Origin: Hysterangium stoloniferum
Taxonomy: Eukaryota; Basidiomycota; Agaricomycetes; Hysterangiales; Hysterangiaceae
Length of the DNA: 64,000 nt
Direction: 5' to 3'
Assembly (NCBI GenBank): GCA_015178975.1
Contig: WHVD01000119.1
Span: 62,001 to 126,000 of the forward strand
Part shown: in pieces, positions 36,001 to 45,624 of the stretch
How positions within the stretch are numbered: position 1 is the first letter of the stretch
Layout: every line of letters starts with the position of its first letter
Notes under the pieces: model-generated
Told to the model about the DNA's origin: nothing
Seen by the model: the letters and a program-made list of their open reading frames with translations, nothing else
Database searches by the model: none
Made by a program: the position numbers and the translations under genes

Positions 36001-37603
36001 AGTAGCCCATATCCATGTCATTGAATTCCAAAAGCGGGGTCTTCCACACATGCACTGCCTTATATGGTTTGATGACCAGAATAAGCCAAGGACACCAGAA
36101 GATGTTGACTCATTTGTTTCTGCCTGTTTTCCAGATCCTGAAACACATCCCAGACTATTTAATTTAGTAGGACAACTCATGACCCATGGTCCCTGTGGAG
36201 CTGAACATCCAAATGCTGCCTGTATGGTTGACAAGAAGTGCAGTAAATACTATCCAAAGGATTGGTGTGAAGCCACCATTGTCAATGAGGAAGGCTATCC
36301 AACATATGCTCGCCCCAACAATGGAAGAGTTTATGAAACTCCCAAGTTTACATATGACAACAGACATGTTGTCCCTTACTCCCCCATTTTGATTCTCACC
36401 TTTGAATGCCACATCAATGTTGAGTTGACCTTTACCAATAGGTCAATGAAGTACATGCATAAATACTGTTACAAAGGGCATGATCGTACAACTATGGAAT
36501 TTGGAAGGACACCAGATGAGATTCAACAGTACCTTGATGCACGTTATGTCAGTGCACATGAGTCTGTCTGGCGGTTAATGCGTAATGAACTCCACACCCA
36601 GGTTCCTGCAGTAATGGCACTTGGTGTCCATCTCCCTGGGGAAAACACTGTACTTTTTGATGGTGATCAAGGTCCTGCTGAGGCTTTACAAAGGGCAGAG
36701 CGTTCAGGGACAACTCTCATGGCCTATTTTGAAGCTAATGCCAAAGGTCTCATTGGTTATAATGGACAGCGTGCCCAGGATACATTTTATATGGATTTTC
36801 CTGAGTATTTCACATTTGTACCCAAGAAGAAATCATGGAAGCCACGTCAAAGTGGCTTTTCAATAGGGCGTATTCATTTTGTCAATATTGCCAGTGGGGA
36901 AAGATTCCACCTACGTACTTTGCTCACTGTTGTCAAAGGTGCCACCTCATTTGAACAGCTCAGGACCTTTCAGGGTGAGACTTATCCTACATTTCAACAA
37001 GCCTGTGTGGCACGTGGTTTGCTTGAAGATGACCGCCAGTGGCATATGTGCCTCAGAGAAGCCAGTGGTATACAATCTGGGTTTCAACTGCGGAGGTTAT
37101 TTGCCATCATTTTGACCATGTCCTCCCCTGCACAACCCCATGAACTCTGGAATGACTTCAAAGTATTTCTTTGTGATGATTTGGAGTTCATACTTAAGCA
37201 AACACAGAATTATTTTATACATGCGCGGCATTTTCAACCGCGTACCCATCCACCCGCTCCCATCCACCGCGCACCCGCTCCACCGCGCACCCGCTCCACC
37301 GCGCACCCGCTCCACCGCGCACCCGCTCCACCGTGCACCCGCTCCACCGCGCACCCGCTCCACCGCGCACCCGCTCCACCGCGCACCCGCTCCACCGCGC
37401 ACCCATCCACGACGCACCCCATCCACCGCGTACCCATCCACGACGCACCCATCCACGACGCACCCACTCCCAACGCACCCACTCCCATCCACGGCGCACT
37501 CACTCCCATCCACGGCGCACTCACTCCCATCCACGGCGCACCCACTCCCATCCACGGCGCACCCACTCCCATTCACGGCGCACCCTCTCTTTCCTCCAGG
37601 TGA
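33095..37603 (+). CDS. Helitron Rep protein (HUH nuclease), helicase domain missing
   Basis: Helitron RepHel proteins nick and transfer single strands through an HUH nuclease and unwind DNA with a Pif1-type helicase. This open frame of 1502 residues from the Met at 33095 (the frame is open from 33047) begins with a charged segment (MDRTPERDREEERR). A GSAAS repeat and P/Q/H-rich repeats follow. A Cys-rich motif (CPDCGALHWMDER ... GKCCKQGK) lies near residue 510. The Helitron-like N domain runs from ~660, the HUH motif GLPHMHCLIWF lies near 982, and the paired Tyr motif YMHKYCYKGHDR near 1119. It reaches the conserved inter-domain segment LWNDFKVFLCDDL, where the helicase should begin. Instead the frame enters a GC-rich tandem repeat encoding HRAPAPPRT-like peptides. 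An intron ending shortly before the Met is possible. Confidence 0.9.
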   Translation: MDRTPERDREEERRQCRAQLQMTSPSDRHRRLAVNSNIPLPPRPFGDLPVGRGQPDNPFLVAQPGGSAAGGSAANGSAASGSAASGSAANGSAASGSAASGSAASGSAANGSAAGGSAASGSAANGSAPVGSDAMTDLLNRYRDLPPLIPVRQRQRQRHGQGNAATQMQQPILQVAPHIQQGHQPANALIQPQAPGRIQGNVAVAAQLQQPILQLAPEAVQPVVGSAAVASLYAQHNPLPQLHQPAQLQPPVLQSASHAQHGHQPGNVPAPVQQGHPQVQAQLPILQLAPLQHHHLPGNQAAQQQQLPILQWAPLQHHHLPGNQAAQQQQLPILQWAPPQLHHPPGNPVPQLQAQVPILQWVPPQLHHPPGNPVPQHQAQAPILQLAPPQPHHPPGNPVPHLQAQGPILQLAPPQPHHPPGNPVPQQQQPPIVQWAPPQIHYPPGNPVPQQQQLQLALPPAIPLPPAILQPAAMPPPPPPPLIPQLPIGRQPVVEERFSRHNLGRMNIQCPDCGALHWMDERVANSSKTHPKFGKCCKQGKVALPILEPVPHTLRSLIEGNTDNSREFLKNIRAYNNAFAFTSLGVNLDESVLQGGGGPYVFKIHGELYHQHGSLIPYGEGVSRSYAQLYIHDPALAQEHGLMQALQQRQNHRANRSLNNQTFSDLQDMMEQYNPFIQLYRQAHERLRTQAETPRLHVRLSYKAFNDPRRYNLPTGDELAVILPGEGDTGRGDPRDIIVQRRGGQFHHVHDAQAIYTPLHYVMLFPRGERGWSWDIPYANQNWQPQPGQQDEGEDEEKSRKVTQCEYYAYRLFPRAYEAMTLFYAQKLFQQYIVNAWAVTEQRRLRFLRDNQPRLRAELYNQVVDAFTNQDVSTDANSIGQRVILPSTFTGGSRDMRQSLQNSFAIARKYGNASCFITMTANPKWKEVTDELLPGQTAADRPDLVSRVFAAKKAKLLKMITEDQIFGGTVAHIHVIEFQKRGLPHMHCLIWFDDQNKPRTPEDVDSFVSACFPDPETHPRLFNLVGQLMTHGPCGAEHPNAACMVDKKCSKYYPKDWCEATIVNEEGYPTYARPNNGRVYETPKFTYDNRHVVPYSPILILTFECHINVELTFTNRSMKYMHKYCYKGHDRTTMEFGRTPDEIQQYLDARYVSAHESVWRLMRNELHTQVPAVMALGVHLPGENTVLFDGDQGPAEALQRAERSGTTLMAYFEANAKGLIGYNGQRAQDTFYMDFPEYFTFVPKKKSWKPRQSGFSIGRIHFVNIASGERFHLRTLLTVVKGATSFEQLRTFQGETYPTFQQACVARGLLEDDRQWHMCLREASGIQSGFQLRRLFAIILTMSSPAQPHELWNDFKVFLCDDLEFILKQTQNYFIHARHFQPRTHPPAPIHRAPAPPRTRSTAHPLHRAPAPPCTRSTAHPLHRAPAPPRTRSTAHPSTTHPIHRVPIHDAPIHDAPTPNAPTPIHGALTPIHGALTPIHGAPTPIHGAPTPIHGAPSLSSR
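33287..33490 (+). repeat. 15-bp coding tandem repeat (GSAAS/GSAAN)
   Basis: About 13 copies of ggctctgctgcaagt or its variants are read in the Rep frame as Gly-Ser-Ala-Ala-Ser/Asn. The frame is kept throughout. Confidence 0.9.
33940..34450 (+). repeat. ~63-78 bp coding tandem repeat, H/P/Q-rich
   Basis: Seven to eight units of the pattern PILQWAPPQ-HHPPGN-PVPQ in the N-terminal half of the Helitron Rep frame. Neighbouring copies are close in DNA sequence, implying recent duplication. Confidence 0.85.
37240..37600 (+). repeat. GC-rich minisatellite replacing the helicase region
   Basis: Units of 15-24 bp such as ccgcgcacccgctcca, later tcccatccacggcgcac, run from just after the Rep domain to the end of the frame. 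The base composition differs strongly from the CpG-poor Rep sequence just before it, so a sharp junction lies near 37225-37240. Confidence 0.85.
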
Positions 37604-39745
37604 TGTGTGTACTCTTTCCTTCTCCCTCCGTCCTGCGCTAATCCGCCTCCTATCTCTTTCCTCCAGCGAGTGTGTGTACTGTTTCCTTCTCTCTTCGTCC
37701 TCCACTGATTGACCTCTTCTCTCTTTTGTCCAGCTGGTGCGTGTACCATTTCCTCTCTCTTTGTCCTCTGATCATCCTCCTCTCTTTCCTCCAGGTGTGT
37801 GTACCATTTCCTTCTCTCTCCATCCTCCTCTCATTGGGACCCTCTCTCTTTCCTCCAGCCGGTGTGTCTACCATTTCCTTCTTCCTCTGTCCTGCGCTGA
37901 TTTGCCTCCTCTCTTTTTCCTCCAGCCGGTGCGCGTTCCATTTCCCTCTCTCTCTGTCCTCTTCTGATTGGCCCCCTCTCTTTCCTCCAGCCGGTGCGCA
38001 TTCCTCCAGCGAGTGTGTGTACCCTGCTCTGATTCGGCCCCTCCAGTTGGTGCGTGTCCCCTTTCCTTCTCTCTTCATCCTCCTCTGATCGTCCTCATCT
38101 TTTTCCTCCAGGATGTGTGTCCCCTTTCCTTCTCTCTTTGTCCGTCTGTCTTTCCTCCAGTTGGTGTGTGTCCCCTTTTCTTCTCTCTTCGTCCTCCTCT
38201 GATTGCCTCCTCTCTCTTTCCTCCAGGACGTGTGTGTACGCTTTCTTTCTCTCTTCGTCCTCCACTCATGGGCCTGCTCTCTTTCCTCCAGGAAGTGCAT
38301 GTACCCTTTCCTTCTCTCTTTGTCCTCTGATGGCCTCCTCTCTTTCCTCCAGCAAGTGCGTGTCCCCTTTCCTCCTCTCTTTGTTCTCCTCTGATCGTCC
38401 TCCTCTCCCTTTCCTCCAGCGAGTGTGTGTACCCTTTCCTTCTCTCTTTGCCCTCCTCTGATCGTCCTCCTCTCTCTTTCCTCCAGGAGTTGCATGTAGC
38501 CTGTCTTTCTCCCTTTGTCCTCCTCTCTTTCCTCCAGGCGGTGGGTGTACAGTTTCCTTCTCTCTTCATCCTCCTCTGATTGGCCTCCTCTCTCTTTCCT
38601 CCAGCCGGTGCGCATTTTCTTTCCTTCTCTTTCTGTCCTCCTCTAATCAGCCTCCTCACTCTTTCCTCCAGGCGGTGCGTGTCCCCTTTCCTTCTCTCTT
38701 TGCCCCCCTCTGTCTTTCCCCCAGATGGTATGTGTCCCCTTTCCTTCTCTCTCCATCCTTCTCTGATTGGCCTCCTCTCTTTCCCCCAGCCGGTGCGCGT
38801 TTCCTTTCCCTCTCTCTCTGTCCTCTTCTGATTAGCCCCCTCTCTTTCCTCAAGCCGGTGTGTGATCCCTTTCCCACTCTATCCTCCTCTGATCGGCCTC
38901 CTCTTTCCTCCAGCCGGTGCGTGTTCCTTTTCCCCCCTCTCTCTGTCCTCCTCTGATTGGCCCCCTCTCTTTCCTCCAGCCGGTGTGCATTCCCTTTCCT
39001 TCTCTCTCTGTCCTCCTCTGACTGGCCTCCTCTCTCTTTCCTCCAGTGTGTGCAGGTACTGTTTCCCTCTTCCTCTCTCCTCTGACTGGCCCTCTCTCTC
39101 TTTCCTCCAGCCAGTGTATGTACAGTTTCCTTCTCTTTCCGTCTTTCTCTGACTGGCCTCCTCTCTCTTTCCTCCAGCTGGTGTGTCTACTATATCCTTC
39201 TTCCTCCGTCCTCCTCTGATCACTGATTGGCCCTCTCTCTCTCTCCCCTTCAGCCAGTCTGTGTTCTGTTTCCTTCTTCCTCCGTCCTCCTCTGATCAGC
39301 CTCCTCTTTCTTTCCTCCAACGAGTGCGTGTATCATTTCCTTCACCTTTGTCCTCCTCTGATCGTCCTCCTCTCTTTCCTCCAGCCAGTGTGTGTACCAT
39401 TTCCTTCACTCTCCGTCCTGCTCTGAATGGGCCCCTCTCTCTTTCCTCCAGATGGTGCGTGTACCATTTCTTTCTCTCTCCATCCTGCTCTGATTGGCCT
39501 CTCTTTCCTCCAGGTGGTGCATGTACCATTTCCTTCTTCCTCCATCCTGCTCTGATCAGCCCCATCTCTCTTTCTTCCAGGGGGTGCCTGTGCTGTTTCC
39601 TTCTCTCTTTGTCCTCTGATTGACATCCTCTCTCTTTCCTCCAACGAGTGTGTGTACTGTTTCCTTCTCTCTTCCTCCCCATCTGATTGGCCTCCTGTCT
39701 GTCCTCCCGGAGGTGCGTGTCCCCTTTCCTTCTCTTTTTGTCCTC
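37589..39745 (+). repeat. Large polypyrimidine tandem array, ~33 units of ~65 bp
   Basis: Each unit contains a ctctctttcctccag tract followed by a g-ggtgcgtgtacc-like stretch, ttccttctctctc and cctcctctgatt. Unit length varies between about 40 and 80 bp. On the plus strand the tract looks like a strong polypyrimidine/AG 3' splice site repeated in every unit. The minus-strand frames in this array (for example 37650-38615) are only translations of the repeat. Confidence 0.9.
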
Positions 39746-39954
39746 TGATCACAGCAATCCTAAAATAAAAATAATATACATTAAATAAAAATACAATGGA
39801 ATAAATTAAAATAAAATGGCAGTAAATTAAAGTGAAATTCAATAAATTAGAATAAAATACAATAAATCAAAATAAAATACATGAATCATGATGAAATAAG
39901 TAAATCAAAATAAATAAATCAGCTACCCACATTAATTAGTTGACTGTCAATTCA

Positions 39955-40240
39955 ACCATTGGAACCATTCTTCCTTTGGTAACCATTGTTCCATTTGTGA
40001 CCATTGTTCCTTTGGTAACCATTTTTCCTTTTGTAATGATTCATCCTTTTATACATTGTTCCCTTTGTAGCTGTTTGTTCTTTTATAAGTGTTGTTTACT
40101 TTGTAACCATTGTTTCCTTTGTAACCATTGTTTCCTTTGTAACCATTGTTTCCTTTGTAACCATTGTTTCCTTTGTAACCATTGATCCATTTGTAACCAT
40201 TGATCCATTTGTAACCATTGTTCCTTTTGTAACTGTTATT
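39955..40240 (+). repeat. 18-bp tandem array, aaccattgtttcctttgt unit
   Basis: Perfect 18-bp copies at about 40097-40190 with degenerate copies on both sides. It follows an AT-rich stretch (39750-39940) of aataaaat-like sequence. Confidence 0.85.
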
Positions 40241-40930
40241 TCTGTTCTTTACACAGTTTCCATTCTTTACAGTTTCCGTTCTTTACACAGTTTCCGTTCT
40301 CTACACAGTTTCCTTTCTTTACAGTTTCCACATTTTTTGTTCTGTAAACACTTTCCATTCTTTACATGGTTTCCACATTTTCTGTCCTCTGAACACTTTC
40401 CGTTCTCTGAACACTTTCCGTTCTCTGAACACTTTCCGTTCTCTGAACACTTTCCGTTCTCTGAACACTTTCCGTTCTCTGAACACTTTCCGTTCTCTGA
40501 ACACTTTCCGTTCTCTGAACACTTTCCGTTCTCTGAACACTTTCCGTTCTCTGAACACTTTCCGTTCTCTGAACACTTTCCGTTCTCTGAACACTTTCCG
40601 TTCTCTGAACACTTTCCGTTCTCTGAACACTTTCCATTCTCTGAACACTTTCCATTCTCTAAACACTTTCCGTTCTCTGAACACTTTCCGTTCTCTAAAC
40701 ACTTTCCATTCTCTGAACACTTTCCATTCTCTAAACACTTTCTCTAAACACTTTCCGCTCTCTGAACACTTTCCATTCTCTAAACACTTTCTGCTCTCTG
40801 AACACTTTCCGTTCTCTAAACACTTTCTGCTCTCTGAACACTTTCCGTTCTCTGAACACTTTCCGCTCTCGGAATACTTTCCATTCTTGGAACACTTTCT
40901 GTTCTCTGAACACTTTCCATTCAAACAATG
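40240..40930 (+). repeat. 18-bp tandem array, acactttccgttctctga unit
   Basis: About 30 near-identical 18-bp units (best between 40385 and 40720), with a looser set of tttccgttctttacacag copies leading in. Frames on both strands are open only because 18 is a multiple of three. Confidence 0.92.
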
Positions 40931-40954
40931 AGTCTCAGAAATACTTAAAAGTTG

Positions 40955-41060
40955 TCGACGCGGGGGGGTTTGGGGGGCGAAGCCCCCCAACAAGCTGGAG
41001 CCCGCAGCGAAGTTGTGGGGCCGGTCGCAAAGCGACCGCCCCGCAGCGTAGCAAGGGTTC
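40955..41060. repeat. GC-rich hairpin cluster at Helitron 3' end
   Basis: Stems include ggggggcgaagcccccc and ggtcgcaaagcgacc. A 3'-terminal hairpin is a family trait of Helitrons and marks the termination site of rolling-circle transfer. The element edge follows within ~15 bases. Confidence 0.65.
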
Positions 41061-41069
41061 CTAAGCTTG

Positions 41070-42119
41070 TATACCCTGATTGAAAAGAGGGCCACAGTGT
41101 CAAGAAGTGCAGAGGATGCATTATTCATTCTGAAAGTTCTAGGGTTCTTCCATCATGAGAACATCCTGGAAGCCATTTTTAAACAAGCAGCAGAATTACT
41201 ACCAGCAAATACATATGATGGGAAATTACCAACTACCACATCAGATCTTCCACATCAACTACTCCAGTGCAATAGTGATGGAGAGTGGCTGAGTCTGCCA
41301 TTCAGACAGGCCATGCAGGTCCTTTGTGATTATTCACTTATATCCAGAGGTCCTGCTACATTCCAGACTTTTTTGTGGACAATACACCCAGTCATTCACA
41401 TGTGGATAAGAGACCATGCACTGGGTATTGACAATATACCTCATTTGTGTGCAGCCAGAGCATTATTAGCAGGGTGTATCAATGTATATGATAATACACA
41501 GAATGGCAGATTGTTTAAGCGAGAACTTTTGCCTCATTTTATAGCAAGTAATGCAGCAGCTAGTGACAAGAAAAAAATGTACTATGATGATCTCTTCATA
41601 AGGACTTCCATGGTATACAAGGAGACTAGCAAATGGTCAGATGCAGAACAACTTGAAAATGAGGTGATAGATGCCAGGGAGAAAATACTAGGGGCTGAAC
41701 ACCCAGTTACTCTGACCTCCAAGGGCAACTTGGCAATGACATACTCCAAGATGGGAAGATGGCTGGATGCACAAAAACTGCAGATCCAGGTGCTTGAGTC
41801 CAGGGAGAAAATTCTAGGGACTGAACACCCAGACACCTTAACCTCCAGAGGTGACTTGGCAATGACATATTCCAATATGGGAAGATGGGGAGATGCAGAA
41901 AAGCTGCAGATTCAGGTGTTGGAGGCTAGTGAGCAAATCCTAGGGACTGAACACCCAAGTACCCTGGTATCCAGACATAACTTGACATTCACATATTTCA
42001 ATATGGGAAGATGGGCAGATGCAGAAAGGCTGCAGGTCCAGGTGTTGGAGGCTAATGAGAGAATTCTAGGGACTGAGCATCCAAACACCCTGGTATGCAG
42101 GAACAACTTGGCAGAATGA
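41070..42119 (+). pseudogene. NLR-like protein, 3' part: helical region and TPR repeats
   Basis: This is the continuation of the NLR gene (29252-31318) beyond the Helitron, in the same codon phase. The first ~170 codons (LIEKRATVSRSAEDALFILKV...) are the helical region that follows the NTPase. Four 42-residue tetratricopeptide repeats then run to the stop: units of the form NLAMTYSKMGRWLDAQKLQIQVLESREKILG-EHPDTLTS. The copies are very alike in DNA, showing recent expansion. The stop at 42117-42119 falls inside what looks like a fifth, decayed repeat (cacctatgcaccctggcatcc), so the gene may have lost its end. This part is almost free of CpG. Cut off from its promoter by the Helitron, it is probably not expressed alone. 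Confidence 0.85.
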
Positions 42120-42769
42120 ACACCTATGCACCCTGGCATCCAAGGCTAAGTTGGTAGCCTCACATTGTCATTTGGGAAAGACAGAAGCAGAAGGTTATAC
42201 ATATGGCTAATTCTACTTTTCCCAGTTTGTTTGTTTCTCTTATTTAAATTCATTGTGCAGTTTGTGTAGATTGTATCCTATATTACTTATAAATATGTAC
42301 AACCTTTCTTGTGGATATCATCTGAATTTAAATGATTCATATTGATTAACTTCAGCATTGGCATCTAATATTCAGAGGGCCACAATGCTTGGTTGAGGAA
42401 GGAAAGAAAGACTCCAGGATAATGATTATGTCCATTTTTGTAATATTAGCAGGTGAAACTTACTGTGTACTATTACACTTCATTTCTGAAGAAAGCCTTG
42501 TCTTTGCTTTGAGGTATTTGGTAGTTTAATGTGAGCTGTATATAAGTAAATATTGCCTCCTTGTAATGTTCATAATAAATTAGGGCATAACATGAGTATG
42601 ATTTACCACAGTGAAGTTCCCTTAGGTGAAGTACATAATGGTCACAAAAATATGAAGAAAGTACTGACAGTTTCATTCATGGGCTCTTTCAGATCCAATA
42701 AATAGCAAAATATTATGACAAGATATGTCAATAAGGGGAGTCATTTTTATATTGTTATTAGTACATACA
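42120..42769. other. 3' flank of NLR gene, AT-rich, no gene seen
   Basis: CpG-free AT-rich sequence. Apart from the decayed TPR copy at its start I recognise nothing. Confidence 0.45.
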
Positions 42770-43270
42770 ATACTGCCACCTGACTTCAAGATTGGCAACT
42801 GTGTTTTTGTTAAATCTCAGTTCTTCCAGACAACCTGACCTTCCAAGAAACTTGCTGAAAAGTATATAGGACCTTTTGAAATTATAGCACAAGCAGGCTC
42901 AGTATTATGGACCCTTTGGCTTCTGGATAGCATGTGAGTGGTACACCCAGTATTTCATGTCTCTATGCTAGAGTCATGTACAACTAACACTATCCTGGAC
43001 CACACACAACCCCTGCCCCCTCCAGTCATTATTGATGGAGAACCCAAGTTTGAAATCTCACAAATTTTAGACTCAAAAATTGATAAATGTTGGTGCACTT
43101 GTAAACTGCTTTACTTAGTCAAGTAGGCAGGCTATGAGAACACTGATGAAGAAACCTCTTGCATTTTAGCCACAGAACTTGGAAATGCCACAGAAATTGC
43201 ACTTGATTTCCATACAGCTTACCCAGACAAACCTGGTCCATTGTCCTCTCTCTAGCCACACTACCCATGG
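42770..43270 (+). mobile_element. Ty3/gypsy relic, C-terminal end with chromodomain-like region
   Basis: Plus-strand peptides KLAEKYIGPFEI, HPVFHVSMLESC and FEISQILDSKID ... CKLLYLVK match the end of a chromovirus integrase and its chromodomain. The fossil is CpG-poor and carries several breaks; only the tail of the polyprotein is present. Confidence 0.8.
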
Positions 43271-43493
43271 ACTCTGTACTTGGGACTCACAAAAATTTTC
43301 CCTGCCTCCCTATGTCTCTCTTTGCTTTACAAGTTTTGACTTGTCCCTTTTGTTTGCTTAAGTGGATTTCCTGCAGATTTTTCCATTTTTCACATTTTGA
43401 TTGAAGCTTTCTTAGAATATATATATTATCAACTACTCTAAAGTTTCTTCTGCCACATTTTTCTTGCTCTCCTCAACCAGCTCATCTACCTCT

Positions 43494-44344
43494 TGTTAGG
43501 ATACACACACAGGCCGGGTTTCCGGAGAAACCCGTGGGATATCTGGTAGGACTTGGCTTCAGCTTATAGGCTGCGCCCTCGCTAGATCATATTGTCCAAT
43601 TTCAAACAGACGGATGGGGATCCCGGGGAGTCTGGGCGGGGTTCATGGGTCGTAGGTCGTAAGTCGGAGGTTGTGGGTTGTGAGTCGAGATAGTTGAGAG
43701 GGATAGATGTGCCGGAGCCCACAGGCTCCGACTAGTGCGAGCGATGTGAATTAAGTAAGGTTTTAGAGTGGAAAATGTTATTAGATTACTGGGGGGAATC
43801 TAAGCTAATTTTCTGACTGGATTGTATGTACAACATCTGCCAGTTTATATAGACCGTGGAATGCATGACATACCAAATCCAGTAATGACGAAACGAAACT
43901 AACAAAACATGAAACGGGAATAGTAAACACCAAATTGGTGTTAGGAACGGAACAGAACAGAACAGAACAGAACAGAACAGAACAGAACAGAACGGAGCGG
44001 AGTCCAAATCGTGACAAAGCATAACCCATAACAGGAAACAGAGCGGGAGCGGTCCTAAATCGTGACAGGTCATTTGACTAAAACGGGAATGGGGCTCAAT
44101 TAGAGCAGTGATGGGATTCTAAGCGGGGACCGGTGACTGGTGCGTGGGACGAAGACGGACATAGACAGAGACAGAGTCTGGGGAAGTCCAGTGACTGATA
44201 TGTGTCATAATGAGGTCAAATGTAACAAGTCTTGACGTAATGGAGTCCGGGTGGGAAATCCTATAAACAGACGATTGGTGCTTGTAGCGCATGGGGGCGT
44301 ACGGGTTAGTGCCTGGAGTCCGGCAGGATTGTCCAGTTGTAACA
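43494..44344 (-). mobile_element. Solo LTR, family A
   Basis: An 851-bp unit starting tgttagg and ending gtaaca with perfect 5-bp target duplication cctct (43489-43493 and 44345-44349). It keeps most CpG sites and has the ggcttcagcttat block at 43555-43567. A microsatellite of eight aacag units lies inside at 43951-43990. It lies just beyond the recognisable 3' end of the gypsy element but belongs to a different LTR family. Confidence 0.9.
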
Positions 44345-45624
44345 CCTCTTCAGTCCCCACAAACACCCTGAACTCTTCTGTCTCCTCAGACCCCTCAGAT
44401 TCTCCATCCAGGGTCTCCAAGCTCCATGCCTGGTTCTCAAGGAGAACCTGGAACTCCCCACAGAGTCCCGAGGTGAAGTGTAGTTTCATGTCGAGGGCTT
44501 TTCCAAGGGCCTGGAAGAAATGGGAGATGAACTTGGAGCCTCGATCGGAAGTTACGTGAGACGGAACTCCATGTTTGGAAAATACGTGAATAATGAAAAG
44601 TTCCACTAATTGTAAGGACGTGATTGTATCGTGAGTGGGTATGAAAATGCCTTGTTTTGAGAATCGATCCACAACAACTAGAATGGATGTAAAGCCTTCG
44701 GAAGTCAGGAGTTGTTCGATAAAATCCATGGAAATTGAGTTCCAGGGTTTTTCCGGTATCAGAAGTTGCTTGAGAAGGCCGTACGGCTTATGCCTCTGGG
44801 TCTTAGAGTGTAAGCAGGTGGTGCATGACTTACAGAACTGGGTTACAAAATCTCGGAGGTTGGGCCAAGTATATTCTCTATGGATTAAACCAAGAGTATT
44901 GTTAATGCCGTAATGTTCAGAGATTGGATGATCGTGTTTGTACTGAAGTATGCGGAGTCAGAGATTGTTGGAATCTGGAACGTAGATACGTCCATCGAGA
45001 CAGATAAAACCTTGAGAGTCCTGTGACCATTGGGGTTGGTCGGGATTATCAAGAACTTCTAGATGTGGCTTAAGAGCCGGATCGGAAGTGAGTGCGGAAA
45101 GGATATCTTGATGTAATTTTTCAATGTCCATAATCATAACGCTATGCATAATTGGATAGTAGAGGGAAGTCGCTCGAATAGATGTGGAAAGTTGTTGCAT
45201 TGTAAAAACTGGTTTCAAGTTATGTGGATTAACAATGGCATAGTTACTTTCCCCCTCTTTAGGATAGATGTCCCATCATCGAGTCATGGCATCTGGTTTT
45301 CCACCAAGACATCCAGGTCGGAAATGGATAATCATGTTGAAAGCGGAAAGGAATTCGGACCAGTGGGCTTGCTGGTGGGTTAAAAGTTTAGTGGTAGAAA
45401 AATATTCGAGATTTTTGTGATCGGTAACAACATCAACGGGAGTTGTGGAACCTTCGAGATAATGGCGCCAATGTTTGAAAGCTTCAAAAATAGCCAAAAG
45501 TTCCTTATCATGAACGTCGTAGTTGAGTTCGGACACTTTCAGTGTCCGAGAAAGGAATGCGACCGGATGAATTTCACCGTCGGAATCTTGAATGGAAAGA
45601 ATCACAGCAATTGCATAATCAGAA

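Larger units (their letters stand above)
31319..41069 (+). mobile_element. Helitron (rolling-circle DNA transposon), Rep-only, ~9.75 kb
   Basis: The NLR coding sequence before 31318 and after 41070 joins without loss or gain, which sets the insertion limits to within the ambiguous tata shared by both edges. The site can be read as A^T, the usual Helitron target, with no longer duplication. Inside, in order: GC-rich hairpins, two short tandem arrays, a long leader, the Rep ORF, then four tandem arrays and a GC-rich hairpin cluster at the 3' end. CTAA occurs 5 bases from the right edge. The Pif1-type helicase expected after Rep is absent, so the element looks non-autonomous or defective. Confidence 0.85.

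Noticed and set aside
37650-39842. Minus-strand frames of 100-321 codons rich in RKEREGKGTHT-like peptides.
   Set aside because: They are translations of the polypyrimidine tandem array and have no domain or start context.
40319-41128. Minus-strand 269-codon frame with FREWKVFRER repeats, and a plus frame of EHFPFS repeats.
   Set aside because: Open only because the 18-bp repeat unit is a multiple of three.
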